Assembly (NCBI GenBank): GCA_965214335.1 | Contig: CBDCBO010000005.1 | Coordinates: 186,001 to 250,000, forward strand | Origin: Velthaea sp965214335 | GTDB taxonomy: Bacteria > Vulcanimicrobiota > Vulcanimicrobiia > Vulcanimicrobiales > Vulcanimicrobiaceae | Direction: 5' to 3' | DNA: 64,000 nt | In this document: one piece after another, positions 52,516 to 60,995 of the stretch | Layout: each line of letters starts with the position of its first letter | How positions within the stretch are numbered: position 1 is the stretch's first letter | The notes under the pieces: model-generated | What the model saw: only the letters and a program-made list of their open reading frames with translations | The model's database searches: none | Told to the model about the DNA's origin: nothing | Position numbers and translations under genes: made by a program

Positions 52516-53154
52516 ATGTCTGGATTGACGGCCGGCCAACTCGCGCGCCTCGCGGCCGAAGGCTTCGTACAACGCGTGCAACGTGGCGCAATCATCTCGC
52601 TCGATGGGCCGACGGTGGCCATTGTGGCCGGCGCCTGGTTCCGGGTTTTCCGGCACGCGGCGTTCGTCCATGACGTGACGCTGTTTTTAGCAAAATCGGG
52701 CGACGTGCTGGCACCGGGCACGATTTTCGGCGAGCGTTCGGCGGAAAGCGGCGCCCAGGCGATCGCCGACGCCGACTTATTGCTCGTGCCGCGCGAAGCT
52801 TTCGAACGGCATGCCGCGGCCGATGCGACGTTATACGTCCGGGTCGCGGCCAATATCGGCCAGCGCGTCGCGCGCCTGCAAACCAAGCTCGAAGCGTTCA
52901 GCCGCGCCGGCGTGGAGACTCGCGTCGCCGGCGCCCTGCTGGAAATCGCCGAAGACTTCGGGGTGCCGGTGCCGACCGGTACCAAGATCGAACTGCCCCT
53001 GTCGCAGGAAGATTTGGCCCACTTGGCCGGGACGTCGCGCGAGTCGTGTTCGGGAGTCGTCGCCGCGTTCGCGCGCAGCGGATTCGTCGTCGGCGGCCGG
53101 CTCAAAGGCTTGGTAATCGCCGACCGGCAGGCGCTCGAAGCCCTCGCCGTCTAG
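52516..53154 (+). CDS. Crp/Fnr-family transcriptional regulator
   Basis: A 212-residue regulator. An N-terminal cyclic-nucleotide-binding-like beta roll (PGTIFGERSAESGAQAIADADLLLVPREAF) is joined by the long dimerisation helix (LYVRVAANIGQRVARLQTKLEAF) to a winged helix containing LSQEDLAHLAGTSRESCSGVVAAF. The canonical cAMP-binding residues are not obvious, so the effector is uncertain. ATG 52516 is divergent from the PYP-like gene; they share a promoter region. An adenylate cyclase gene lies 1 kb downstream. Confidence 0.87.
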   Translation: MSGLTAGQLARLAAEGFVQRVQRGAIISLDGPTVAIVAGAWFRVFRHAAFVHDVTLFLAKSGDVLAPGTIFGERSAESGAQAIADADLLLVPREAFERHAAADATLYVRVAANIGQRVARLQTKLEAFSRAGVETRVAGALLEIAEDFGVPVPTGTKIELPLSQEDLAHLAGTSRESCSGVVAAFARSGFVVGGRLKGLVIADRQALEALAV

Positions 53155-53196
53155 CGCCGGCGCTTTACCTCGGGCCGGCGACGGCCTCCGCACGCC

Positions 53197-53226
53197 TTGA
53201 CGCGGCGCTCCGCCTTTGCGTATACT
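53197..53226 (+). promoter_or_regulatory. promoter of rplM-rpsI
   Basis: TTGACG (53197-53202), an 18-base spacer and TATACT (53221-53226), about 50 bases before the rplM start. This is a strong sigma70-type promoter, as expected for ribosomal protein genes. Confidence 0.8.
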
Positions 53227-53278
53227 TCGAGGGTTGCCGCGGTCACGGGCGCGGCCTGCTTTTCTTCTGGACACGATC

Positions 53279-53704
53279 ATGCGTACGTACTTTCAAAAAA
53301 CTGCCGAGACGCAGCACGACTGGTATATCGTCGACGCCGCCGGGTTACGCTTAGGCACGCTGGCGGTCCGGATCGCGCAGGCGCTTTCCGGTAAACAAAA
53401 GCCGACCTGGACGCCGCATATCGATAACGGCGATCATGTGGTCGTCATCAATGCCGAAAAAGTCGAACTCGGCGGCGACAAGTGGCGCCAGAAGGTGTAC
53501 TACCGTCATTCTGGTTTTCCGGGCGGCTTGCGGACCGAAACGGCTCAAAACGTTCGCGACCGCTATCCCGAACGGCTCGTCGAACGGGCCGTACGCGGCA
53601 TGTTGCCGACCAATCGCATGCGCGACATTCAATTGAACCGGTTGGCCGTGTATGCCGGCGACGCCCATCCGCATGCGGCTCAAAAACCCGCAGCCCTGAA
53701 ATAG
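53279..53704 (+). CDS. rplM: 50S ribosomal protein L13
   Basis: A 141-residue L13. It shows DWYIVDAAGLRLGTLAVRIAQALSGK, the NGDHVVVINAEKVELGGDKW stretch, YYRHSGFPGGL and the conserved VRGMLPTNRMRD segment that contacts 23S rRNA. The start ATG 53279 matches the family N-terminus, and rpsI follows after six bases, the almost universal L13-S9 pair. Confidence 0.97.
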   Translation: MRTYFQKTAETQHDWYIVDAAGLRLGTLAVRIAQALSGKQKPTWTPHIDNGDHVVVINAEKVELGGDKWRQKVYYRHSGFPGGLRTETAQNVRDRYPERLVERAVRGMLPTNRMRDIQLNRLAVYAGDAHPHAAQKPAALK

Positions 53705-53710
53705 GATCGA

Positions 53711-54106
53711 ATGCAAACTTCCGATATCTTTCAAGGAACCGGTCGCCGCAAACGCGCGGTCGCGCGGGTCAAGCTGAGCTTGGGTCAGGGCGTCATTACC
53801 GTCAATAAGAAGACGGTCGACGAGTATTTTCCCCGCGCGAGCTGGGTCCAGATCGTCCGCCAGCCATTGGATGTCACGCAGAGTTTGTCGCGCTTCAATG
53901 TCGATGTGAAGTGCGAGGGCGGCGGCGTCTCCGGTCAAGCCGGCGCGGTCCGCCACGGAATCGCCCGCGCGCTGCTCGAGATGGATGAATCGCTGCGCGA
54001 GCCCCTGCGGCGGAACGGGTTACTGACCCGCGATCCACGCGAGAAAGAATCGAAGAAGTATGGCCGTAAGCGCGCCCGTAAACGGTTCCAGTTCTCGAAA
54101 CGGTAA
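53711..54106 (+). CDS. rpsI: 30S ribosomal protein S9
   Basis: A 131-residue S9. It has GTGRRKRAVARVKLSLGQG near the N-terminus, then VTVNKKTVDEYF-type sequence, FNVDVKCEGGGVSGQAGAVRHGIARAL and the basic C-terminal tail ending RARKRFQFSKR, which reaches the ribosomal P site. It shares the rplM promoter and ends at a strong terminator. Confidence 0.97.
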   Translation: MQTSDIFQGTGRRKRAVARVKLSLGQGVITVNKKTVDEYFPRASWVQIVRQPLDVTQSLSRFNVDVKCEGGGVSGQAGAVRHGIARALLEMDESLREPLRRNGLLTRDPREKESKKYGRKRARKRFQFSKR

Positions 54107-54158
54107 TTCCGGAGTTTGCCGAACGCCGCATCGTTCAACGAAATCGTACTTCGCAAGT

Positions 54159-54188
54159 AAGGCACTCGCGCCGCAGCGAGTGCCTTTT
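54159..54188 (+). terminator. intrinsic terminator after rpsI
   Basis: GGCACTCG and CGAGTGCC form a perfect eight-base stem with an eight-base loop, flanked by AA on the left and TTTT on the right. It lies about 55 bases after the rpsI stop and also separates it from the convergent cyclase gene. Confidence 0.88.
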
Positions 54189-54217
54189 CATTAGTTTGCA
54201 GGCGGTGAAACCGACGC

Positions 54218-55951
54218 TTAGGTCAGTCGATACACGGTAACGAGCTCTTCACGCCCCTTGATTTTTGCTTGCAGCCGCTCACCGTGCAGCGCCAAACCGG
54301 AGCGCAGGTAGGTCGTTTCATCGCAGTAGGTCGCGCATGGCGGTGCCGCCGATTGCAATCGGGATGCCAAGTTCACCGCGTCGCCGATGACGGTATAGTC
54401 GAGCCGGCGCGTGCTGCCGATATGGCCGGCGACGACATCGCCGGTGGCCAAGCCGACCGAGATCCGTAACGGCTCGCGAATCACCGGCTCGAGCCGGCGC
54501 ACAACTTGATGCAGGCGGGCGGCTGATTGCAGCGCGCGCGCCGCGTCGTCGGAACGAACGCGCGGAGGCCCGAACACCGCCATGAGTCCGTCGCCGTAAA
54601 ACTTGTCGAGCAGGCCGTCGTGCTCGAAGAGCACGCTGACGGCCGCCTCAAAGTAGGCGTTGAGGATCTCAACGACGCGCTCGGCCTCCATGCGCGCCGC
54701 CATCTTGGTGAAATCGCGAATGTCGGCGAACAGAATCGTCGCCGTCTTGCGTTCGCCGCCCAAATCGACGGCCGACGGCGCTTTCATCAACGATTCGACC
54801 ACGTGCGGCGCCAGATAGCGCGAGAACGCGTCGCCGATCGCGCGCCGCTGCTCAATATCGGTACGGTGCATCGTTTCGAGCGCCCGCCGTTCGGTGAGGT
54901 CGGTGATGGCGATCGCGACGCTGTGTTTGGCGGTCCGTTCGCGATCGCCCAGATTGAGCGGAGCGATGCGAACCTGCAGCGTCAGATTTCCGCGCGTCCG
55001 ATGCACGGCTTCGACTTCGATCGTCTTGCCGATCAGTTCCGCCTTCCCCAGCAGTGACGACAGCCGCGGCAGCAGCGCATCGAGCGCGGCCACCGGCCGG
55101 CCGGTCATCGATTCGGGGGCAACGCCGAACGTTTCGCCGGCCGCGGCATTGAACGTCGCGATCGTGCCCTGAGCGTCGATCGTGATGACGCCGTTGGTAA
55201 TCGATGCCAGAACCTTGGCTTGCAATTCCTCCAGCCACATGATCTCGCGAAGCTGCGCCCGTTGGTCGTTGAACAGACGGGCATTTTCGATTGCTAGGGC
55301 GGCTTGGTTGGCGAACGCGATCAGCAGGCTCGGGTCTTGCGGGGTGAAGAGCCCGGGGGTAACCCGTGAGTCGAGATACACGACGCCGATTCGGCGCGCC
55401 TTGCTCGTCAGCGGCACGCAGATGATCGAACGCAGATTCATCAAGCGCACCGACAGCTGGGCGTTGAAGCGCGGATCGCTTTGCGCGTCGGTCGTAACGA
55501 GCGTTTCACCCGAGGCGAACACTCGCCGCACCGTGGTGTGCGACGGTCGCATTTCGTCCGAATCGAGCAAGGCCGAATCGAGACCGTGCATCGCGGCGAG
55601 TCGTAAGTCGCCGGTCGCTTCGTCGGCGATCATCACGAAGCCGCGCTGAGCGCCCAGAACGTCGACGGCGATGTCGAGAATACGCCGCAGCACGACATCG
55701 AGTTCGAGTGACGAGTTCACGGTTTCGGCGACACGCGCGATGGTCGCGGCCTTCTGTACTTCGCGTTCGGTTTGCGCCACCGCGGCGTTGAGCCGGCTTT
55801 CGAGCGACATCCGATCGAGAGTCGCGGCATCGTACGCCTCATCGATCGCGCGCGAAACTCCAATCAACCGCGCATCACCGCTCGAACCTGCGAGCGTTCG
55901 AAGCGCCGCCAAAGCCTTGGCCGATTCCAGCGGTGCCTCGGGGATGCTCAT
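54218..55951 (-). CDS. GAF-PAS class III adenylate cyclase
   Basis: A multidomain signalling protein of about 577 residues. An N-terminal helical region leads to a GAF domain (about 85-240: LGAQRGFVMIADE, SIICVPLTSKARRIGVVYLDS), then a PAS domain (about 255-375: ASITNGVITIDAQGTIATFNAAA). A class III nucleotide cyclase domain follows (about 395-577). The cyclase has both metal-binding aspartates (FADIRDFTKMA and FYGDGLMAVFG), the Lys of LLDKFYGD, and LDYTVIGDAVNLASRLQ, which together indicate ATP as substrate. There are no transmembrane helices, so it is cytosolic. ATG 55951 is assumed; TTG 56008 is an alternative. It is divergent from the flagellar operon. Confidence 0.88.
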   Translation of the reverse strand: MSIPEAPLESAKALAALRTLAGSSGDARLIGVSRAIDEAYDAATLDRMSLESRLNAAVAQTEREVQKAATIARVAETVNSSLELDVVLRRILDIAVDVLGAQRGFVMIADEATGDLRLAAMHGLDSALLDSDEMRPSHTTVRRVFASGETLVTTDAQSDPRFNAQLSVRLMNLRSIICVPLTSKARRIGVVYLDSRVTPGLFTPQDPSLLIAFANQAALAIENARLFNDQRAQLREIMWLEELQAKVLASITNGVITIDAQGTIATFNAAAGETFGVAPESMTGRPVAALDALLPRLSSLLGKAELIGKTIEVEAVHRTRGNLTLQVRIAPLNLGDRERTAKHSVAIAITDLTERRALETMHRTDIEQRRAIGDAFSRYLAPHVVESLMKAPSAVDLGGERKTATILFADIRDFTKMAARMEAERVVEILNAYFEAAVSVLFEHDGLLDKFYGDGLMAVFGPPRVRSDDAARALQSAARLHQVVRRLEPVIREPLRISVGLATGDVVAGHIGSTRRLDYTVIGDAVNLASRLQSAAPPCATYCDETTYLRSGLALHGERLQAKIKGREELVTVYRLT

Positions 55952-56134
55952 CGCCGCGAGCGAGTGGCGCGCCGCTGCGAACGAGCCGCGCGCCCGCGTG
56001 TGATCCAAGTGAGAGTGACGACAGCGGTGGTGGAGGGGGTCCGCTGCCGTCGGAAGGTTCGACCGAGGCTCACGATTCGTGGTTCCTCACCTCGCGGTAA
56101 CCTTCCGCTCATATCGGGTCGCTACGGTGGCGGT

Positions 56135-56326
56135 ATGGAACTCGACATCGCCAACTCAACCGCCTCGGCCGCGCTCGCGGCCCGAGCCACGCTGGCCCAT
56201 CTCGCGCGCGCGGGCGGCGTCGATGAACCGCGCATGGCCAAGATCGCGCAAGCTGCCATTTTCTCCGACGCGCTGCTGGGTGCGCTTCATGCACGCTTCA
56301 ACGAACTGCGCTCGGTGGCCAAGTAG
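56135..56326 (+). CDS. very short FlgB-like rod protein
   Basis: A 63-residue protein at the exact place of flgB, directly before flgC and fliE. Its C-terminal helix (MAKIAQAAIFSDALLGALHARFNELRS, here cited by positions 34-60) parallels the FlgB C-terminal rod helix in spacing: MxxLA near the start and a KFxxL(R/K)-like end, seen here as ARFNELR. The N-terminal 30 residues form a second helix. Ordinary FlgB has about 130 residues with a middle loop, which is missing here. I assign it as a minimal FlgB by position and helix pattern; direct homology is not proven. Confidence 0.55.
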   Translation: MELDIANSTASAALAARATLAHLARAGGVDEPRMAKIAQAAIFSDALLGALHARFNELRSVAK

Positions 56327-56327
56327 C

Positions 56328-56711
56328 ATGGCGGGGTCGATGGAAATGACCGTGCTCGACGCGGCAGCGAACGGCATGACCGTTCAGCGCACACTGCTCG
56401 ACGTGGCGGCGCGCAACGTCGCAGCGGCGCAAGCCGGCACGCCGGATCATCCGTATGCGCGGCTGGTGGCCCGATTCAGCGCGCCGCCGGACGAAGCCGC
56501 CGACAGCATCGCCGGACTCGAAGATCCCGACCTCGACCCGGCGGCGACCGGCGCACCGGCGGCCAGCGTAACGCAGGAAGCCGGAACCGGCGATGCGCTC
56601 AGCGAGATGATCGCGGTGCTCGACGCACAACGTGCCTACGAACAAAACGCGTCGATTTTCGACGTCGGCAAGCGCCTTGCCGAGCGCACCATCGACATCG
56701 GGCGCAGCTGA
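56328..56711 (+). CDS. flgC: flagellar basal-body rod protein FlgC
   Basis: A 127-residue proximal rod protein. The N-terminal helix reads LDAAANGMTVQRTLLDVAARNVAAAQ, equivalent to the FlgC SGMxAQRxxMDVIAENIANA pattern. The C-terminal helix has LSEMIAVLDAQRAYEQNASIFD. The central part is Pro/Ala/Asp rich and diverged. The start is ATG 56328, two bases after the preceding gene. Its stop overlaps the fliE ATG by one base. Confidence 0.85.
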   Translation: MAGSMEMTVLDAAANGMTVQRTLLDVAARNVAAAQAGTPDHPYARLVARFSAPPDEAADSIAGLEDPDLDPAATGAPAASVTQEAGTGDALSEMIAVLDAQRAYEQNASIFDVGKRLAERTIDIGRS

Positions 56712-56983
56712 TGCGCATCGATCCGATCGTCCCCGACACCGCCGCCGGCAAACCGTCGAGCGCAGCATCGCCCGCCGCCGGCGGCTTCGGCGCGCTCGTC
56801 GACGCGGCGGGCCGGGCACTGGCGAAAGCCGACGCTGCCGAGACGGCGTTCGCGCACGGTACCGGCGGCTTGCAGGAAATGGTTGTCGAACGCGCCCGGG
56901 CCGACATCGCGCTCAACGTAACGGCCACCGGCGCGCAACGCGCGGCTCAGGCGCTCAATACGCTGCTCGGAATGCAGATCTAA
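56711..56983 (+). CDS. fliE: flagellar hook-basal body protein FliE
   Basis: A 90-residue FliE, the junction between MS ring and rod. After a low-complexity Ala/Pro start, the conserved helices are visible: AGRALAKADAAETAFAHGTG and LQEMVVERARADIALNVTATG, ending LNTLLGMQI, where the family ends in a similar MRMQV. Position between flgC and fliF is canonical. Confidence 0.87.
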   Translation: MRIDPIVPDTAAGKPSSAASPAAGGFGALVDAAGRALAKADAAETAFAHGTGGLQEMVVERARADIALNVTATGAQRAAQALNTLLGMQI

Positions 56984-56986
56984 GCG

Positions 56987-58480
56987 ATGCCGTGGCGCGG
57001 ATTGCCGGCGCGGGTGCTCGCAGCGCCGCCCAAAGTCAAAGCGTTATACGCGGCTTTCGCCGTGGCCGTTCTGGTGCTGATCGGGACGAGTTTCACCGCC
57101 ACGCGCGATACGCGCGTCGCGTTGTTCGCAACACCGTTGTCGCCCGATCAGACGACGGAAGTTCAGACGCGTCTGGCTGCCTGGAACATCGCGTACGAAC
57201 CGGGCGCCGACAACGTTCGCGTCGCGCCGGCGCGGCGCAGCGACATTTTGTTACGCCTGTCGATCGCCGGAGTGCCGCACCCTCACCTCGCGACCTCGGC
57301 TGAAGTGTTCGCCAAAGCCGGAGCGCTAACTCCGCAATCGGTGCTCGAGGCTCAAACGCGCGACGGCTTAGCTGCCGATCTGGCGCTGGGACTACGCGGT
57401 CTCGACGGCGTTGCCGATGCGCGGGTCATCATCGCGCCGGCTCGCACCGGCATGTACGCCGACGAAGCGTCGCACGATGCCTCGGCTAGCGTCCGCATCA
57501 CGCTGGCCAACGGAGCCCGCATGAACGCCCGCACGATCGCGGGGATTCGGGCTTTCGTCGCCGGTGGCGTACCGGGTTTGGCCACCGCCAACGTGACCGT
57601 GCTCGATGATCGCGGATTAGCGCCCGATGCGCCGGCCGCCGGAGTCGATGCCGACGGCGCCGCGTCCGATCCGGACAGCGTCCAGACCGGCTTGCAGTCG
57701 GCGCTCGACGCGGCATTCGGTGCCAACGCCACAATCGTGCGCGTCCATCGCGAACCGCTCGCCGAACGCCGTGCGATCCACGACGTTCGGCGCACCGCCC
57801 TCGGGGGAACCTTGACCCGCTCGGCCAGCGACGAACGCTACACGTCCTCGATCAAGAAGTACCAGAAGGCGAATAGCGTTGAGGATCGCGGCAGCGACGT
57901 TCACGACGAACAGCGCGAGCTTTTGCCCAATGCCTCCGGACGGCGTTCGGTCGCCGTTTTCGTCGACGCGGCCAAAGGCTTGGATCTCGATAAGATTCGC
58001 TCGCTCGCCCAGGCGACCGCCGGCCTCGATCCGGCGCGCGGCGACCTGCTCCGGGTCGAAGCGGTGCGTTTCGCGCCGACCTTGCCGGCACTGCAACCCG
58101 CCGCACCGCGGCTCTGGATGGTGTTGGGCGCCTTCGCCGGCATCGTGCCGCAAGCCATCGTCGCCCTCGCGATCGCCGGCGGCATCTTCTTCGCGGCTCG
58201 CCCGGCGTACGCGCTGGCGTCGCGGCTGGTCGAAGCCACGACGGTCCGCAGTGCGACGCGCGAAGTCGCCGGCATTCCGCCGGTGCGCGTGCGCGGAGCC
58301 CTGGCGGGCGAACCGCCGCACATCGCGGCGGCCATCATCTCGGCCTTGCCGGCCGCGACCGCCACCGCCGTGCTGGAACTGTATCCGCCCGAGGAGCGCG
58401 CCGCGATCGTGCGCCGGCTAGCGCGCGCTGCGTCGCCGCTCGTACCGGATGCCGAGGAGTTGATCCGTGCTCGAGGCTGA
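56987..58480 (+). CDS. fliF: flagellar MS-ring protein FliF with FliG-middle-domain-like tail
   Basis: A 497-residue FliF. Transmembrane helix 1 (about 19-37) is followed by the periplasmic ring-building motifs VALFATPLSPDQTTEVQTRL, LALGLRGLDGVADARVIIAP and GIRAFVAGGVPGLATANVTVLDD. Helix 2 is at about 376-403. The cytoplasmic tail is unusual: residues 439-497 (EPPHIAAAIISALPAATATAVL...PPEERAAIVRRLAR) closely follow the FliG middle domain (EHPQ-x-IALILSxL ... AAxVLxxLP.E.R..V..RIA). No separate fliG lies between fliF and fliH, where it is normally found. The tail therefore looks like a built-in FliG segment. It overlaps fliH by 14 bases. Confidence 0.88.
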   Translation: MPWRGLPARVLAAPPKVKALYAAFAVAVLVLIGTSFTATRDTRVALFATPLSPDQTTEVQTRLAAWNIAYEPGADNVRVAPARRSDILLRLSIAGVPHPHLATSAEVFAKAGALTPQSVLEAQTRDGLAADLALGLRGLDGVADARVIIAPARTGMYADEASHDASASVRITLANGARMNARTIAGIRAFVAGGVPGLATANVTVLDDRGLAPDAPAAGVDADGAASDPDSVQTGLQSALDAAFGANATIVRVHREPLAERRAIHDVRRTALGGTLTRSASDERYTSSIKKYQKANSVEDRGSDVHDEQRELLPNASGRRSVAVFVDAAKGLDLDKIRSLAQATAGLDPARGDLLRVEAVRFAPTLPALQPAAPRLWMVLGAFAGIVPQAIVALAIAGGIFFAARPAYALASRLVEATTVRSATREVAGIPPVRVRGALAGEPPHIAAAIISALPAATATAVLELYPPEERAAIVRRLARAASPLVPDAEELIRARG

Positions 58481-59162
58481 CTCCGGTTTCGTAAGCCTAG
58501 CGGACGTGTTGCGCCGCGCGCCCTCGAAGAGCAACGTTGTGGCAGCGGCGTCGGCTGGCGTTCACGGTCCGCTCGTGGAACGGGTGGCCGAACCGCCGCC
58601 GGCCGGCGTACGTCCCCCGGTATATACCGTCTCGGCGTTACCCGCGGCGGCCGCCGCCGCGAATACCGGCGCCGCTGTTGTTACCGGGGGCGCGGTGGTT
58701 ACCGGCACGTCATCCGGCGAACTTAGTGCCTGCGGCGAGCCGCCGGAGCCGAGTCGTGGAAGCACCGCCGCCGCCGTTGCCGGCTCCGCAGTGAGCGAGT
58801 CACCGGTGGTCGCGGCGGCAATCCGCGAAGCGCGACTTTTTCGGGCGGCGCTGAGCGAAGCACTTGAAGCGGTCGTGGTCGAGTTGTCACGCCGGTTGGC
58901 GGTCGATGTCGTGGGCCGCGAACTACGGCTGGCCCCCGTCGACCTTGCCACGCTCGCGCGGCGGCTTATTGACGAACGGATGCTCGAGCATCCGGTACGG
59001 CTGCGGGTGGCGTTCGCCGATGCCGAGATCGCCTGTGAGCTACCGCTGATCGTCGATCCGGCCTTGCAAGCCGGCGACGCCGTTTTGGAGTGCCGCGGCG
59101 GTGCGATCGACGCGCGGTTGACCGTCCGGCTGGCCGCGGCGCTGGCGGCGGTGCGGGCGTGA
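58467..59162 (+). CDS. fliH: flagellar assembly protein FliH
   Basis: A 231-residue FliH-like stator of the export ATPase. The first 110 residues are low-complexity Ala/Pro/Val. The C-terminal domain is the conserved one: ALEAVVVELSRRLAVDVVGRELRL, then LARRLIDERM, VRLRVAFAD and LIVDPALQAGDAVLECRGGAIDARL. It starts at GTG 58467 inside fliF and its stop overlaps the fliI start (GTGA). The long coiled coil of typical FliH is reduced. Confidence 0.8.
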   Translation: MLEADSGFVSLADVLRRAPSKSNVVAAASAGVHGPLVERVAEPPPAGVRPPVYTVSALPAAAAAANTGAAVVTGGAVVTGTSSGELSACGEPPEPSRGSTAAAVAGSAVSESPVVAAAIREARLFRAALSEALEAVVVELSRRLAVDVVGRELRLAPVDLATLARRLIDERMLEHPVRLRVAFADAEIACELPLIVDPALQAGDAVLECRGGAIDARLTVRLAAALAAVRA

Positions 59163-60421
59163 TCGGGGTCGCGATCGGCAGCGTCACGGCGACACGCGGC
59201 GGCCAGATTGAAGGCCGCAGCCCGGCGCTGCCGGTCGGCGCCGGCGCGCGCATCGTCTGCCGCGACGGCCGGTCGACCGGGGCCCGCGTCATCGCCGTTC
59301 GCGGGCGCCACGTTACCCTGGCGCCCTTTGGCGAGATTACCGGAATCGCTGCCGGCGACGCGATCTTCGAAGATCCGGCGGTGCTGCAGCTGCGTTTGGG
59401 TGTACCCGCTCTGGGGCGAGCGGTCGACGCGCTCGGCCGGCCGATTGACGGTGGTCCGCCGCTGCCCGACAGCGGCCCGGCCGCTGGCGGTTGCAACCAC
59501 GCGCCGCTCGATCGCGCAGCGATCCGGCGACCCTTTACGACCGGCATCCGCGTCCTTGATGGTCCGCTGGCATTTGGAATCGGTGCGCGGATCGGGATCT
59601 TCGGCGCACCGGGCTGCGGTAAATCGACCTTGCTGGAATCGATCGCGGCCGGCTCGAGCGCCGACGTGACCGTCGTCGGCCTGATCGGAGAACGTGGGCG
59701 CGAGGCCCAGCGTTGGCTGGAGCGGATCGACGACCGGACCACGATCGTGTGCGCCACCAGCGACCGCAGTGCCGCCGAGCGGCTACGCGCGGCCGAAGTC
59801 GCGTTCGCCGCGGCCGGTGCGCTCCGCCGGCGCGGGCTCGACGTGCTGCTCGTGCTTGATAGTCTAGCCCGGGTCGCCGCGGCCGCGCGTGACTTGGCCA
59901 TTGCCGCAGGCGAGCCGGTCGGCCGCGGCGGCTATCCGCCGAGCGTATTCGGCGTGCTCGCCGGATTGCTTGAAGGGGCGGGTAACTTCCAAGCCGGTTC
60001 GATCACCCTTGTCGCGACCGTTTTGTCCGATGGAGCCGACGAGCGCGACCCGGTGAGTGAAGCCTGCCGGGCGGCCCTCGACGGCCATATCGTGCTGTCC
60101 GAACGGTTGGCACGGCAAGGCTGGTTTCCGGCGGTCGACGTTGGGGCGTCGGCGAGCCGTACGCTCTCCGACGTCGCGACGGCCCGGCACCTGGCGGCCG
60201 CGCGCGCCATGCGCCATGCCGTCGGCGTGCTGGATGAAACGCGGGAAGCGCGCCAACTGGGACTGGACCCGGCGGCAACCGATCCGGTCCGCGCCCGCAT
60301 CGTCGCGGCGGAAGCGGCACTGGCGGACTTCTTGCGTCAAACTGAATCAGCCGAGCCGTCGGCCACCCTCAACGAACTACAGCTTCTCACCGATAGGCTT
60401 AGCAATGGATATTCTGGCTGA
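59159..60421 (+). CDS. fliI: flagellar export ATPase FliI
   Basis: A 420-residue ATPase energising flagellar type III export. Walker A is GAPGCGKST (the common form is GxxGVGKST). GERGREAQRW holds the catalytic Glu, and Walker B is VLLVLDSLARVA. GYPPSVFGVLAGLLEGAGNFQAGSITL and GHIVLSERLARQGWFPAVDV follow. The N-terminal domain is shorter than in Salmonella FliI. It starts at GTG 59159. The next gene begins before its stop. Confidence 0.93.
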   Translation: MIGVAIGSVTATRGGQIEGRSPALPVGAGARIVCRDGRSTGARVIAVRGRHVTLAPFGEITGIAAGDAIFEDPAVLQLRLGVPALGRAVDALGRPIDGGPPLPDSGPAAGGCNHAPLDRAAIRRPFTTGIRVLDGPLAFGIGARIGIFGAPGCGKSTLLESIAAGSSADVTVVGLIGERGREAQRWLERIDDRTTIVCATSDRSAAERLRAAEVAFAAAGALRRRGLDVLLVLDSLARVAAAARDLAIAAGEPVGRGGYPPSVFGVLAGLLEGAGNFQAGSITLVATVLSDGADERDPVSEACRAALDGHIVLSERLARQGWFPAVDVGASASRTLSDVATARHLAAARAMRHAVGVLDETREARQLGLDPAATDPVRARIVAAEAALADFLRQTESAEPSATLNELQLLTDRLSNGYSG

Positions 60422-60995
60422 GATTTCGGCCGTTCAAGACCGCATCGCCGAAATCACTGGCGCTCCGGCGCAGTACGATCTGAGCGCTGCGGCGCCGGCT
60501 TTCGGTAAAGCGCTGGCCTCGGCGTTAGCTCCGGCCGACAACGCACCTCCGCCGTACGGCGCACCCGGCGCCGGTTCGGGGCCGGCCCCGGCACCCGTCG
60601 CGCCCCAACAGATCGATGCGCTGGTCAGTCAAAATTCGACCGCGTGGCAAGTCGATCCGTCGCTAGTCAAAGCGATCATCGCCAACGAGTCGGGCTTCGA
60701 TGCCAACGCGACGTCGCGCGTCGGCGCGCAAGGCTTGATGCAACTCATGCCGTCGACCGCCCAGGCGGTCGGCGTTCGCAATGCGTACGATCCGGCGCAA
60801 AATGTGGCCGGTGGGACGCGCTACCTCAAGGGCTTGCTGGATCGCTTCAACGGTGATATTCGGCTGGCGGTCGCGGCCTATAATGCAGGACCTGGCGCGG
60901 TTGAGAAGTACGGCGATGTTCCACCGTATGCCGAGACGCAAAACTACGTTCAAAACGTGTTGGGATCGTACGCGAAGTACCGTACCGCTCCGTAG
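60405..60995 (+). CDS. flagellar-cluster lytic transglycosylase
   Basis: A 196-residue SLT-type lytic transglycosylase occupying the place of fliJ. An N-terminal helix (ILAEISAVQDRIAEI) and an Ala/Pro linker precede the catalytic domain from about residue 68. That domain contains LVKAIIANESGFDANA with catalytic Glu95, GAQGLMQLMPSTAQ, and AVAAYNAGPGAVEKYG. No signal peptide is visible, so it may be exported through the flagellar system to open peptidoglycan for the rod, like the FlgJ muramidase. It overlaps fliI by 17 bases. Confidence 0.88.
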   Translation: MDILAEISAVQDRIAEITGAPAQYDLSAAAPAFGKALASALAPADNAPPPYGAPGAGSGPAPAPVAPQQIDALVSQNSTAWQVDPSLVKAIIANESGFDANATSRVGAQGLMQLMPSTAQAVGVRNAYDPAQNVAGGTRYLKGLLDRFNGDIRLAVAAYNAGPGAVEKYGDVPPYAETQNYVQNVLGSYAKYRTAP

